Below are positions 1-12,500 of a stretch of DNA of 64,000 nucleotides, one piece after another. Origin of the DNA: Schistosoma mansoni (Eukaryota; Platyhelminthes; Trematoda; Strigeidida; Schistosomatidae); the NCBI RefSeq assembly GCF_000237925.1, contig NW_017386029.1:558001-622000 (forward strand). The letters run 5' to 3'. Positions within the stretch are counted from its first letter, which is position 1. Each line of letters begins with the position of its first letter. The position numbers and the translations under genes were made by a program. The notes below the pieces were generated by a model. That model was not told the origin of the DNA. It saw only the letters and a list, made by a program, of their open reading frames with translations, and searched no databases.

Positions 1-716
1 CACTGCAATGCGGTTGCTTCCAAAGGCTATCGCGCGCTATGGCCGCTTCGCAGAGCATTTAAATGCTTCGACGAGGATATGTTTCGAATTTTATATCCCA
101 CCTATGTAAGGCCACACTTAGAATACTGTATCCAAGCAGCTAGCCCTTGTCTGATAAAGGATACTAAATCGCTTGAGCGTGTCCAGCGTGTAGGGACAAA
201 ATTAGTAAAGGGTCTTTCTAAACTCCCTTACGATGAGCGTTTGAAACGTCTAAACCTTTTCCCCTTATCTTATTGTAGGACACGAGGTGACGTTACACTG
301 GCATTTCGTATCTTTAAATATGATTTGGGTGTTAATATGTCCTATTTTTTGCTCCCTCTAGCACTAATATTCCCTGAGGTCATAGCAAGAAGGTTCAGAA
401 ACCGCGATCTAATAAACTGAAGGTGGGGTCCCGTTTTTCTCATCGAGTGGTCAATGACTAGAACGCATTACCAGAACAAGTGGTATCAGCACCATCAGTG
501 AACATTTTCAAGAAGAAGCTGAACCTTCACTGGAAGCAAATCTGTCAGGATTAACACAGGTTCATCAACCTACTATCCTCATAACTGAAGACTGAAGAAT
601 GAATCTGAAACATCCACTTCGGTCATTTAATATTGAAAGTTTGTAGGTCGGGACGAATTACGAATGTGTCGCGAAAATTTTGTCGGTTTCCGCTCGAACT
701 ATGGAAGGAATTCCTT
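1..716 (+). mobile_element. CR1-like LINE, 3' end (5' truncated by the window edge)
   Basis: Frame 79-417 reads YVRPHLEYCIQAASPCL, LERVQRVGTKLVKGLSKLPY and RLKRLNLFPLSYCRTRGDV, the post-RT C-terminal region of CR1/jockey-type LINEs. A second frame at 440-530 continues with an FSHRVVN-like motif, so the copy is frameshifted and dead. Bases 597-716 are the 3' tail, repeated in inverse orientation at 12737-12850. The element seems to resume at 1917 after a 1.2 kb interruption. Confidence 0.8.
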
Positions 717-1917
717 CTGAATCAACGCCAGTGGATCTATTTCCACAGGCCCTCCCTAAAATACCTTCAAATGCATCTTGTCTGAGATATCCAAGAAAGC
801 TGTCGGTGAGAGAAATAAAAATCCAACGATCCGAGGACGGCAACAAATATGCAGCAATTACAAGACATTCCCGTGCTAAGGTGTGAGAAATTCCACTTTT
901 TTAAAGTCATATTTGCCAGACCTGTTTCTTCGCACTTTTCTATTTCGGGTTTCAGTGATTATGAGTTTTAATAACTCAGGCACGAAACTGCAATTTGATC
1001 AGACGCTTAAGCATTCTCTGTTGCCAATTTTCAGCAACGCTTGTATCGTCAAAGACTAACTGTACGCACCCAACTTCCCGATACCATGGGGACTGGATTT
1101 TCTAGTTCCGCAACGAATATGTTAGCTAAATTAGAACTTAAAAGTGGGTCGTTTGTTATTCTATCAATCTGTCCACATTATACTCTGTTGAGGGCAGAGA
1201 TGATAATTTACTGTCCACTTCATACGGCAATCGTGAAGACTGTACCTCGGAACTATTTTCTGATATTTCTCGACAGTAAAATATCAAAGGTTATGAGTTT
1301 ACTCCTTCGCAGCTCTCACTAACGGTTACGAGTGGTGTAAATATTGTGAACTACTCGCGCTACATATCAGTGCTCATAAATTATGGATCAACACAATTTA
1401 TTACAAAGAGATTTATTGTACACCACTTCAAATCCCTACATCGTTCCGTTTCTATACACCGAAATATTTATTTTGATCTATCCAAGTAACTCAATAGGCT
1501 GTCCCTACCGACATTTATATTTACCAAACTAATGGTTACGGGGGCTGTCGCCTAATGTAATATTTGATGCTATTATTTTGAAACCGTTTATAGCATTTAG
1601 AAATTACGACATCTAACTCCAGCAGCTTAATGTAGATCAGACAACAGGCAAGCTTAGCCAAAACCATGGGAAGTCTTATCAATACTTGTATCTCAGAGGC
1701 CTATATTCAACATTCAAGTAAAGTACTGTTAACTAGTTTCCCATCAGTTGGTTCGAAAATCACGTTGTATGTAATATCCAGTCAGAATAAGAGATAAGTG
1801 TTTTGACATGCAACGTGTTTGCGTTATCTTCACCCTCCCTTCAACAGATTAAAGCGCAAATACAATTGTTACCAACTCATTCTCGATAAAGTGTGTTCAA
1901 CAGGTGTTACGGTACTT
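717..1917. mobile_element. 1.2 kb insertion of unknown type inside a CR1-like 3' tail
   Basis: The tail blocks 597-716 and 1918-2065 lie next to each other in the inverse copy at 12592-12850, but here 1.2 kb separates them at the same junction (GGAATTCCTT / GCTGGCAA). I see no LTR, inverted repeat or tRNA-like head in it. Open frames at 680-886 and 1041-1322 are not recognised. Confidence 0.5.
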
Positions 1918-2065
1918 GCTGGCAACTTAAATGTATGGGTTGAATGTATAAGCACAGAGGATAGTATTTTTGGTGATCGGAGACCAAATAACGGAGCTTG
2001 TAGTCTGCAGCATTGTTGAGACCATAAACTACTATCAGTGACAAGCATCAACTTCCGACATGGTC
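1918..2065 (+). mobile_element. distal 3' tail block of the CR1-like LINE
   Basis: Near-identical to the reverse complement of 12592-12737, where it directly follows the tail block that is here at 597-716. Confidence 0.7.
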
Positions 2066-3331
2066 GTGATCAATACTGCTTCATGCCATTTCGGAATCCT
2101 AGTAGGCTAATAAAGGTGCGAGTGTTCACATTATTACCCATTCTTTTGGTACATTTATTTAGATTCTGACTAAAATTCATTATCCCTCAAACTTGATAGT
2201 TAGCAAATTTATCATCCTAAACTGCTTTATGTAGGCAAGTCGTCTGAACATACAGTAGCCAAATATTAAACCAAACTAGCTTCAGAGCTACTTGTCAGTC
2301 AGACAAAACGTTTAGATGGGAATTATTTACATATACAAAAAGTCGTAAACATAATGAATAAAGTCTCTGCTCTGTAGCGTCCCGTTTACAAACTAAAGGT
2401 ATCTGTAGGTTCCATAAAATGCCTTGACAGAAGTTAGTTTATTCTGGCAGATTGCGAATGTAATATTGGGGGTCGGTGTTATTGTTTGAGGTATCCCTTT
2501 CGTGAAGAACATATTATCTAAGCACACTTTTAAAATGTTAGGATACACTTCACTGGTGTATGTCTGGAGAGTATATTGCACTAGATTGTAAGGCATTGGA
2601 ATTATTCTCTAGAAATATGGCATCCAGAAATGATATAGGTTCTTCAGAGTACTTTTCATGTCAGTGATTGTCACAAATCACTTAACCTTTTAGTGTCACC
2701 AGTATGCTGTTAGCTCAACCTAGACTTTCTTCATTCTTATTTGTTTCGTTTGAAGGTAGTATTGGATTCGAAACTTTATCAAACGTTTTGGTGAAGTCAT
2801 TAAAGATCCACATGGATTTTTTAAAATTTAAGTCACATTCTTGTTTTAAGTAAAATAGCTTTACCAAAAATATGTATCTCTCTTTTTGTCCTTCTGTAAG
2901 TTGTCAGTGTTTTGTTTTTATGACAGTTTATGTGAATTCCTAAGTTATTATAGGCCGGATCAATGACAAACTGTATATGCCCATTTTTAATAATTATTTA
3001 CCAAATAAACGTTTTGTTTGCTTAAGATGTGAGTGGTATTCATAAAATAACTAGATATCTTACAAATATCTGCTTTAAAGAGAAACATAAGCATAAAATG
3101 TGTTTATTTTATTCTGCAGATGGTTTGTTCAATTACTGGCCAACAAAAGGATAGAATGAAATAAACTACAAATCTAAATTATAGTTTCAGTTTTCCCTTA
3201 GAAATGTTGCCAATTAATCTACCTAAGTAATGGTTTTTCCTTATACCTGAATTCATAGCACAAAAGTTCTATAAAATATTAAGTACCTGCCCTAACATTT
3301 AAAAAATTGTTTATTTTAATCCAAAAATTAG
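2066..3331. other. no gene seen; AT-rich flank of the first visible eEF2K exon
   Basis: Open frames here are short and AT-driven. I looked for a phase-0 donor that could end the missing upstream eEF2K exon and found none I could support. Confidence 0.5.
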
Positions 3332-3531
3332 GCATTATGGAAGACGGCCCTCAGTTTGATTTCCTCTTGTGGTGACCCATGGGAGAAATTTCATTTACAA
3401 GAACTTCCAGAAGAAACGGCAAAGCGTTATCGTTATAACGCTATTAGGGGCAAATGGATAGAAGACATCGTACATGTGAAAATCGAAAATTCACCGTTTA
3501 ATCGAGGTGCTATGAGAGAATGTTTCCGTGC
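3332..3531 (+). CDS. EEF2K: eEF2K exon: calmodulin-binding end and start of the alpha-kinase domain
   Basis: Reads [20 protein letters not shown] and on to [10 protein letters not shown]. This matches the human stretch from the calmodulin-binding tryptophan through DPWAEFHLED to GRGAMRECF. The acceptor is AG at 3330-3331 after a T-rich tract, and the donor is GTAAGT at 3532. The exon ends after two bases of a codon (phase 2), which the first base of the exon at 9324 completes. Another open exon at 3657 also has the right phase (see that entry). The ATG at 3337 is out of frame and cannot be the start. Confidence 0.93.
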
Positions 3532-6500
3532 GTAAGTCAGTTTACGTTTATGTTGTGACAGTTTCTCTTAAGTTGTGTATATTTTACCCGAAAATGTCAA
3601 AATGTTCGGGTAGATTTCCTAGAAAACAATCTTGCATGTTTATTATCATTATATAGTCTAAGTCGTATGAGAGACAAGCGTGAACGTCGACCTTTGACTA
3701 TTGCATCATTTCCACACAGATTCATTGAAGTGGTAGCGAAAAAAACACACGAACCCTCTGAAGACTATTTACTCGAACACGTTTCCGAGTCAGAGCTTAC
3801 GACCAACTGACATCTAAATTGGCAACCTCACGTATTAGATTAAAAATGCTCACTTTCCCAATTCCTATTCAATTTTTTTCGTAGATATTTCCTTGAACGT
3901 AATACTTTCGTCCGATTTCCCGGGGAATGACCATTTGCCTGGAGATTCATTACGTAATATAAAGTAAGTAGGTGACTTGGATTTTCGTCGAGATCGTTGA
4001 CAAAATGCGGAATCTTTCGAACGTCTTAAAATGAGCTTCTCTTCGTCTAACTGCAAAATGTTTTAGGTCTGATCACATGCAGTGAACTAGTTGTTCATAC
4101 TGATCACTTCACTTATTTTGGGAGGTTTATTAGCCTGATGCGTTGGTGCCGGTACGAATTCAAAAAGCCCACTTGCGGTTCGCTAACTTGTGCTATATCC
4201 TACCCATAAAAGGGCGAGTATACTGATATGGTCCGTCTTGTTTGACTTTATAGCTATGCAGTAGTCTGTAGAACAGAAAAATATGCTCAGATTCCTAGTT
4301 TCTAATCACATGTTCTTTAGTATCTTGTCTCTAATGAAACAACAGAAGAATCGAACCACTTTCTCAATGTTTAACCTTTTTTACTATCATTTATACTATT
4401 ATTATCTCAACTCATTTTCTGTTGGTCTTTTCAATCCCCTTCGCTATGTTGATGTAGTGTGACAACTTACCCCGATACACTTTTGTCCCAGTCCCTAAGT
4501 TACTTATGACTGACCTACCTAGTGCTCTCTACAGTACTATTGCTCTTATTTATGAGTCACGTCTGTTCAGGTAACAAACTTTTTATAATTATAGCCCTCC
4601 TTTTGTATCAATCTAATCAGGCTCTCAAAATGTCTTTGATCCTGAAATCATTTTCTGAATATATGATAATTTAAACTGCTTATTCATCACTATGTTCAAA
4701 AATTATTGACCATTTTCATTCACTGTTAGCACAATGTTACGATAACTACAATTAAAAAAGTAATGTCGCTCTCTTCCGCGTTCTTTTAATCTGTATTCAC
4801 AATAGAGTAATTACGGTCGTTTTTATGCTACACCCCATCACTTATCTACTCCTCTTTATCCTCATTTTGTATGTTTTTTATTTTCCAACTCAGTAGATTA
4901 TCTATAGTAGATGTTTTGTTTTATCTTAACGGTCTTAAATCTCTTACTTATTGGAAATTTGAGTGTTACCACAGAATAAAGTATCTGAGCCAGATTTTCT
5001 GGAACCAAATGCACCATTCTAACTGACCTCTTTCAACGTCCACACTCTGATACAGATCTCACAGCATAAGTTTGGTAATGTTTGTGGAAAGCCTTGATAT
5101 CCACATCTTCTGTATAGCTGAGACCCTTATTCAGGACGATAGTAAAGCATTGAAAATTTCTCCTTTATCTCTGTTTGAAAAGCTTGTTTCGCCTAGTTTT
5201 GCTGGCGTTGGTATCTCACTAAACGCTAGAGCAGAGGAAGTACTAGTCTATTGGTCAGATAACATTGACCATTTCCTCCAGCTTTGCACAGACCACAACC
5301 CATTTCTGGCCAGGACCAACTTTCACTGTATCCATCGCCGGTGCGCTACCTAGTGTCCTCCCTCTCCAACTCAAGACTAGATTCAGATTGATCACAGCGC
5401 AATAAACTACCACTGGTGCGGTTTTGTGCAAGAATGAATTGTTCTTTTTAGCATGACTATCTAGACTCTGGTCATGGTTTGATTTGGACGTAGATCATCT
5501 CGCATGTTAGTGGCCAGCCAACATCTCGTTCTGGACGGACTAATATGAGAAAACTGTCTGTAGTTTGAACAATAATCAACTGTCAGACCGAGTTAGGTCC
5601 AAGATTAGTAGTCAGTCCCTCCAAAAGTATAAATAAACATTATTTGCGTCCTCATGAAGCTAGGAAAATTACAGATCACGTATCTTGTTGTTTTGTAAAA
5701 CGTCCCGCTTATAAGCACTGGGTTTTTACAAGCTTCTTGCAATTCCTCGAGGCACGTCTGTCTACTTCGGTTAACCGAGAGTTCGACGGTAAACATGTGA
5801 TTCTTACGCAAGCGATTTGTGCAAAGTTTGCTTCAGCACCGAGGAACCTGGTCATCTGAGTATGCTTTTGAGTGGGAAACAGCTACTACCTGTGAGAGTT
5901 ATAAGAAGCTATTTTGGTTTATCCAAACCAATGGCAGCAAAAAGCCTACTGTGAGTAGACTAATTTGATACAGCCCCAATCAGTAATATCCTATAGCATC
6001 CTGGTTTTGAAGAACAGTTTGCTATAATTTCCCTTATTATGACCCAGCTATTCCTGTTGCTTAGTATTCTTGGACACTGATTCACTCGACAAGTCCCCAA
6101 ATCAAAACACGGTTGAACAGGAAAGAAATTATATTCTGAATAACAAGGGTATATGGAAGTAGGGAGCACAATGGGAGATACGTTAGTATATTTATAGTTC
6201 TTACATGAAAAGATTCTAGAGTTTTCTCCAACTATCGACTAGCACTGATTGAATAAGAATTAGCTAATCGGCGTGTACCAACACAATCGTGCAAGGGACA
6301 TGCTTTAATCCAATATATGTCCCTCTAACACAGTTTATCTGGCCTACGGCTTCAGTTACATTAACTAATCTCTCCTGTTCTTCCTACTCGATGACGATTG
6401 ATCCAGGTCTGCAGGGAACTGCAACTTCTGAAGCATCACAAATTACCAAACTCAGACGAACTGACTAGTTCTTTTGGAAATGTTTAGGCAATAGAGGGTG

Positions 6501-9500
6501 TCCAACATTCTGGAATAAAGTGTCCATCATCACTATCTTTTAAAGTAGTCTACTTCACTTATATAACAACTCTCAAGAGATAAGTCTACATTCGATTGCG
6601 TCCAAACTACTGACTCCCATTATGTTTTGCAGTCAGTCAGTCAGTCAGCTACAACGTAGGACCAGGCACACGTATGTATCGGTCCAAGTTGCCGTACCTC
6701 ATTCGCACAACAAGATGAACACCGGAGTCATAGAAGTAGTTAATTTAGTGGTGGTAATACATAAAAGATAGGTTGTATATAAGGATATGGAAGACAGACA
6801 GGGAAAGACAAGTATGAAGTGATTTTAACCTCAAGTTTTAAGGAAAGATAAAGAATGTATACACCTGTGTCATTGTGATAGATTCTGAGCCATGTCACCC
6901 AGAGTCTCCAACTATTGGTTACGATAGTCACGCGGACCCCAACCGGGTAGCCTGCATCTACCAACATGGCTCAGACTAGAAGTTAGTGACTTCAAGCATT
7001 GATGCCACATTTTGGTTTGGTCGCCCCTAACTCTCTTCCAACCATCCCCAATACTAGTCAGCATAGCGCGTCGTGGTAATCGGTGTTCAGGCATACGTAA
7101 CACGTGGCCCAACCATCTCAGTCGGTGAAGATTTACAAGTTCACTAACTGATTTACCATCATCCCCTAATACCTTATGTCTAACCCCACTATTACTTACC
7201 TGGTGATCCCAGCAGATGCGAGCAATATTTCTAAGACATCTGTGATCAAATACTAGGAACTTACGAGTATCTTCTACTCTTAATGGCCACGTTTCACAAC
7301 CGTAAAGTAGAACAGAGCGAACTGCTGCGCAGTATATTCGCCGCTTAATTGATAGGCGGATATCTCGTCTTCGCCATAGGTGACGTAAGTTGGCAAAAGC
7401 CAAACGAGCTTTTTGAATCCGTGATGAGATTTCGTCAGACGCCAACCCATTAGGGCTGATCAGACTTCCAAGATAAGTGAAGTTGTCCAGGCGTCCGACT
7501 ACTTCACTCGCTATCCTTAGTTCAGGTGTTGACGCAGGCCAGTCCTAGAGTAACAATTTACATTTAGATGGGGAGAAACATATCCCAAATATCATGGCAT
7601 TGTAACTCAGTTCTAACAGAAGACTCTGCATTCTATCAGCGTCTTCACCAAACAGGACTATGTCATGTTTTGCAGATTGTTCAAAACCCTTAAAGACTAA
7701 CTCGCGAGGAGCTAGCTTGTTTTTGTTATCGTCGTTGATGTACTGATCATGTCTTCACTATCCGTTAAATGTTAGAGCACCATCACGTATTTCAAGCTAA
7801 CAGCCGTTGTGTTTCTTAATGTCTGGCCCGTATTTGACTCGTCGAACAGGACTTTGCTCTGGGATTATATATTGAAGAACGATATATCTGAAATGTTTAT
7901 TACCATCTTTAAAACTATCTACTCAAACGTCTAAAGCAGAGTAAGGGCATACAACTATCTTTCCGCTATTCCATTCGAGCAGTGGGACTAGATTGTGTTG
8001 CCCAATCTCACCATTCCTACTCAAATTTGCCATCAATGACATCCTAGAAGCAGCTCTGATGGTTGTGTGGATGCGTTACTTGGTGGAAGATTTTCCGATC
8101 TTGAGTATGCGGATGATATTGTATTACTGTTCAGTGAAACTCTGGGTATGTAAGTCAGAATCAATCACTTGGTAATTACTGACCGTGAGTATAGCACGTG
8201 CTTTTCACCTTAATGTTGAGCACTTTTATAAGATGAACAGGGCCCTGTGAGGAGTAAGAAGTAATGGAAAAGTTTTTCCATCTAGTTAGTCGTATGAGTA
8301 CCGGTGGTACCGTGAGTGGTGGGATTAATCTACGTATGATGGAAGCCAAGGCAGTTTATTTCAGTTCGGGGTATATTTGGTACCTTCGGGATCTGAGTTT
8401 CACTGTCGGGCTTACAATGTGTCGGTGAGACGAATTTTTCCCTGTGTCTGTGAAACCTAGCCTCTCCGAGTTGTTCATGTTAGGTGACTCCCTGTGCTTT
8501 ATCACCACTGTGTCTTAAGGATTTCTAAGGCCCAGAGGCAACACCATGTTAATAATTCTGAGGTTCCGCAGTAGGCTTGAGTGCTGTGACAATAATTCAT
8601 TTGATTTCACTTGAAACACCACTTTAGGTGGTTTGGGCATATATTAAAAATATCATCTTAGTGGGTTCTATGTAGTGCTTTATTTGCCGACATTGGTACT
8701 GAATGGCGAAAGAAAAGCGGTAGTAAGTTAACGACATGTCACCGGGATATGGAAGAAAAGTGTATAGAACTGGCATCTGTTGGTCCATCAAGATTTCCTG
8801 GTTGGTATCCTAGAGATACCGCGACTCAGTGGTTTGAAATGTGACTGGACATTGCTTAGAATAGAAGCCAGTGGGGATCCTGTTGTAGTTTCCTTCTCCA
8901 TTCAAAAAGTTAAAGGGATTCCTTTAATTGGGAAAAATCGTCCCGGTTGTATGTTTTTAACAGGACTGTTTCTTTCCATTACGTATTGCTCTCGTTCACT
9001 TACTTTTATTCATTTATTGTTTTTGATTATGCTCACCTTCCTTCTTCTATCTTTTCACGAACTCATTTTCTTATTTGTGTGGCGCATATTTATTTTCGTT
9101 CTCATTTGCACCAATATTTATATGTTTTAGATAAAAATAAATGAATAAAATCTGTCAAAAATTTCTATATCATATCTATGAATAATTATACATGGCTTGA
9201 TTTCATTCGTATAGGTGAAATTTATTTTGTATAAAATAAACTTTATTTCATGTCGAATACTATATAACTTTGAATGGAATCGGTAAATATGTGTGATTCT
9301 CTAATACTTTTTGATTTCCACAGAAAGAAATTGTCCAATTTTTCACATTGCTCTGATTGGTCACATGCATCAAATCATGTTGCTAAACGTTATATTGAGA
9401 AGGTTGAAAATCATGTATATTTCGATGATGTTCGTTTACAAATGGATGCTAAACTTTGGGGTGAAGAATATAGTCGTCAACCGTCTGCACCAAAAAAAGT

Positions 9501-12500
9501 AATCATTCATTTGTTGACATCTGCAATAAATAAATCATATTTTCTAGCGTGTTTGTTTAAAGGTTGTTCACACAAGTTAAATATAAGTTGTAAGTATAGG
9601 GTTGTGGAGATCGTTGAATTTCACTAAAATCATGAACTGATCTAAGTTAGTTAACCGTTTCGTCGTAGTATATGACTGCTTACCAGTGCGCATCGATGAC
9701 CCTGCAGTCGGAAATCAAACCCAAGACCGGTCTGGCGCGCGAACGCTTAACTTCCAGACTTCTGAGCCCTGATCAAATGGTGTAGAAGACCGAGGGTCTT
9801 GAGTTCGATTCCCGGTTTCAGGATCGTGAATGAGGAATTCCACATTAGAACGAAACGGTTGTCCAGTGCTTCTAGGTTTTCAATGGTTGTCTAACTTAGA
9901 TCGGTCCATGATTTCTATAAATATAAGTCGTTGAGTTTAGCTATGTGGCTGTTGGATTTCTCCTATTAAACTTATGTACAAAGGATGCTAGAAATCATCG
10001 CTATTATACACGCTGTGCTGTTTATGTGTGAGGATAAGTTGCGCTCAACTTATGGGATCACGGAAAATTAGGGTCTCTGTGACTAGTGAAAAACCTCGGG
10101 CATCAGTCTAAGTAGAATACCCGAAGACTAAACTCTCCATGATAGTGAATATTCAGGTAAAAGCATCAAAGGTCAAGGCGAAATACCCTATATGAATAGT
10201 AGTTAACTATGAGTTATGTGAACTTATTTGCTTCGGTGACAGGAACATTAATGAAGCATCTGATTACGAACTACTTCTGTATGGCAACTGCATGTAGCAA
10301 AAGATATTTTGTTTTATATTGTTGACTGTTTCTATTGAAAGTGGGGAACGTTGGGTGCGTAGTTACGATCTCGAGGAAACATTGGCAGAAGATATGTGTA
10401 GAATTGCTTCCTCCTTGTTAAGTGTGCATCTATGTTCTTGTGTCAGTTTGCTCAGAGTTCGAAGTTTAGCGTCGTAAAGTACTATCATTGTAATACTCTT
10501 TGATCGTTCGTACAAAGCTGACTAGGGCAATGTACTTTTTCTCCCATACTGTACCCTTATTTGCAACGGGTCTCCAAGATGGAGAACCCTATAGGCAGCT
10601 AAATAACGTAGCTAGGAGAAGTCGGCGAATTAAATCCTTAGACGTTAAATTATACCTTAGAGAAAATGGGTATTCGCGTAAACTCTTTGATAAGTATGTG
10701 AGAAATACGTGACAGGAAAGTCTTCAAGAAACTCGTCTCTATTCACCCAAACTGTGAATGAGATGAATCTTCAGGAATAACCAATGGAAGGTTGAATATT
10801 ACACTAACTAAACTGGTCGTTTTGCACAGATCAACAGTAAAAAAACAGTCAAAAACCCTGAAGCCCACGTTTAAAATATATAGAGATGTTCAGCATTGCG
10901 ATTTGTGGCAGTTTGATTAACATAGGGAATCCCTTTGAGTTCCTTTAAGGGTTATTAACAAATAACCGTACACCAGTCGTTTCAAATCCTCTGCTAAAAG
11001 TTAAAACCTGATTTATGTCCAAAAGAAAGTAGCTGTTTGTCTCCCCTTATCTTAATGATGTAATCACAATAGAACAAAAGAAGGTAAACCATCATGTTTT
11101 TATGCTATTCAGCTTGTTCTTTTCATAGCCGCAGATTTGTTAGACTCCGTTTATATAAAACAGGCCTGTTATCTCAAAGTTGAAAACAGGCCTTGATTGT
11201 TTTTTTTTGTTGATATAAAGTCCAAATGTTGGTGCTTTCAGCTTTTAAATAGTAAATAGTAAGCAGGTTAAGTACCCTGTTCCAACCCTAGTTTAGGAAG
11301 CTGGGGTTAGTATCATTAACCTTCACATAAAACAGTGTAGTTCGAAACTGAATACAAACTTTTGTAAGTTACAATTCTTTTTGTAGGTATCAATGCCAAG
11401 GTTGTACTTGATAGTTTCAAATCAATCGAGCATTGGGTAAAAAGGTAATAGTAAATATACTATTTGTGATATCTCAATGAGTAGAAAACTGTATTTCTGA
11501 AGTTTCGTTACTTAATGTAAGCCACTACTTTAGTATAAATAAATAACCGAAGTAAAATCAACACAAGTTTAAATAGTACAAAGGAAACTATGAAGAATAT
11601 ATTTCGTACGATCAGAATCATAATATGTCTGAATATGCCAATGTTAAATTATATTACAAATGCATACATTTTTCATGTCCACCTTCTGACGCACAAATTA
11701 ATATAATGACAGGTTACACGAATTCACCTTGACCAAAAATAATTTGACATTGACATATTCAGACCTATTATGATTCTGATTGTACTAAAAATATTCTTCA
11801 TCGTTAATTTTATTCCGGTTACTTATTTACTCTGAAGAAGTGGCTTACATTAAGTTACGAAACTTCAGAAATACAGTTTTCTACGCATTCGGATATCACA
11901 AATAGTATATTTATTATTATATTTCTTTTGTTTGACTCTTTTTCTTTATTTTAGTGATTTGTTTTATTACATTGATTAGGTTGATATCTCACAAACGTGT
12001 GTATTGGAGTTTATTAATCGACCAGAGAAACCTCTATATCACTTGGAACATTTTATAGAAGGAACTTATCGAAAGTATAATTCAAATTCAGGATTTGTAG
12101 ATGATTTATCACGAAACACTCCTCAGGTGAGTTACTCGTTCATTTTCTTGGTTTTCCGATTATTTTTTTAAATCGAAAGACAGTAAACACTTAAATACTA
12201 TCTTTGGTGTGTGTGTGTGTATGTGCGTGTGTGTTGACTTATTTACAAAAGAAAAGGGAAAACATTAATGTAATTAAAAACTGTTGTAATTTAATTCACT
12301 TGCTATTGTTTGTTTGAATCTTCCCATTGATGTTTAGGACTGCAATTGATCAGTCTCTTATTGGCATATGTGCATCCTGTGAGGATTGCCTCGATATTGC
12401 CTCAAGTCACAAGCATTATAGTTAGTTAACAATCTTAATTCTAACATCAAATTAAATAAAATAAACATTCCGTTCAGGGAATGACTCTAAAGGAAAGCGA

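Noticed and set aside
3337-3375. ATG at 3337 as start of eEF2K
   Set aside because: It is out of frame with the conserved DPWEKF reading and meets a stop within 13 codons.
5605-5859. Opposed open frames of about 70 codons
   Set aside because: They sit in the decayed linker of the outer RTE-type LINE, which continues into GSKKPTVSE at 5955.
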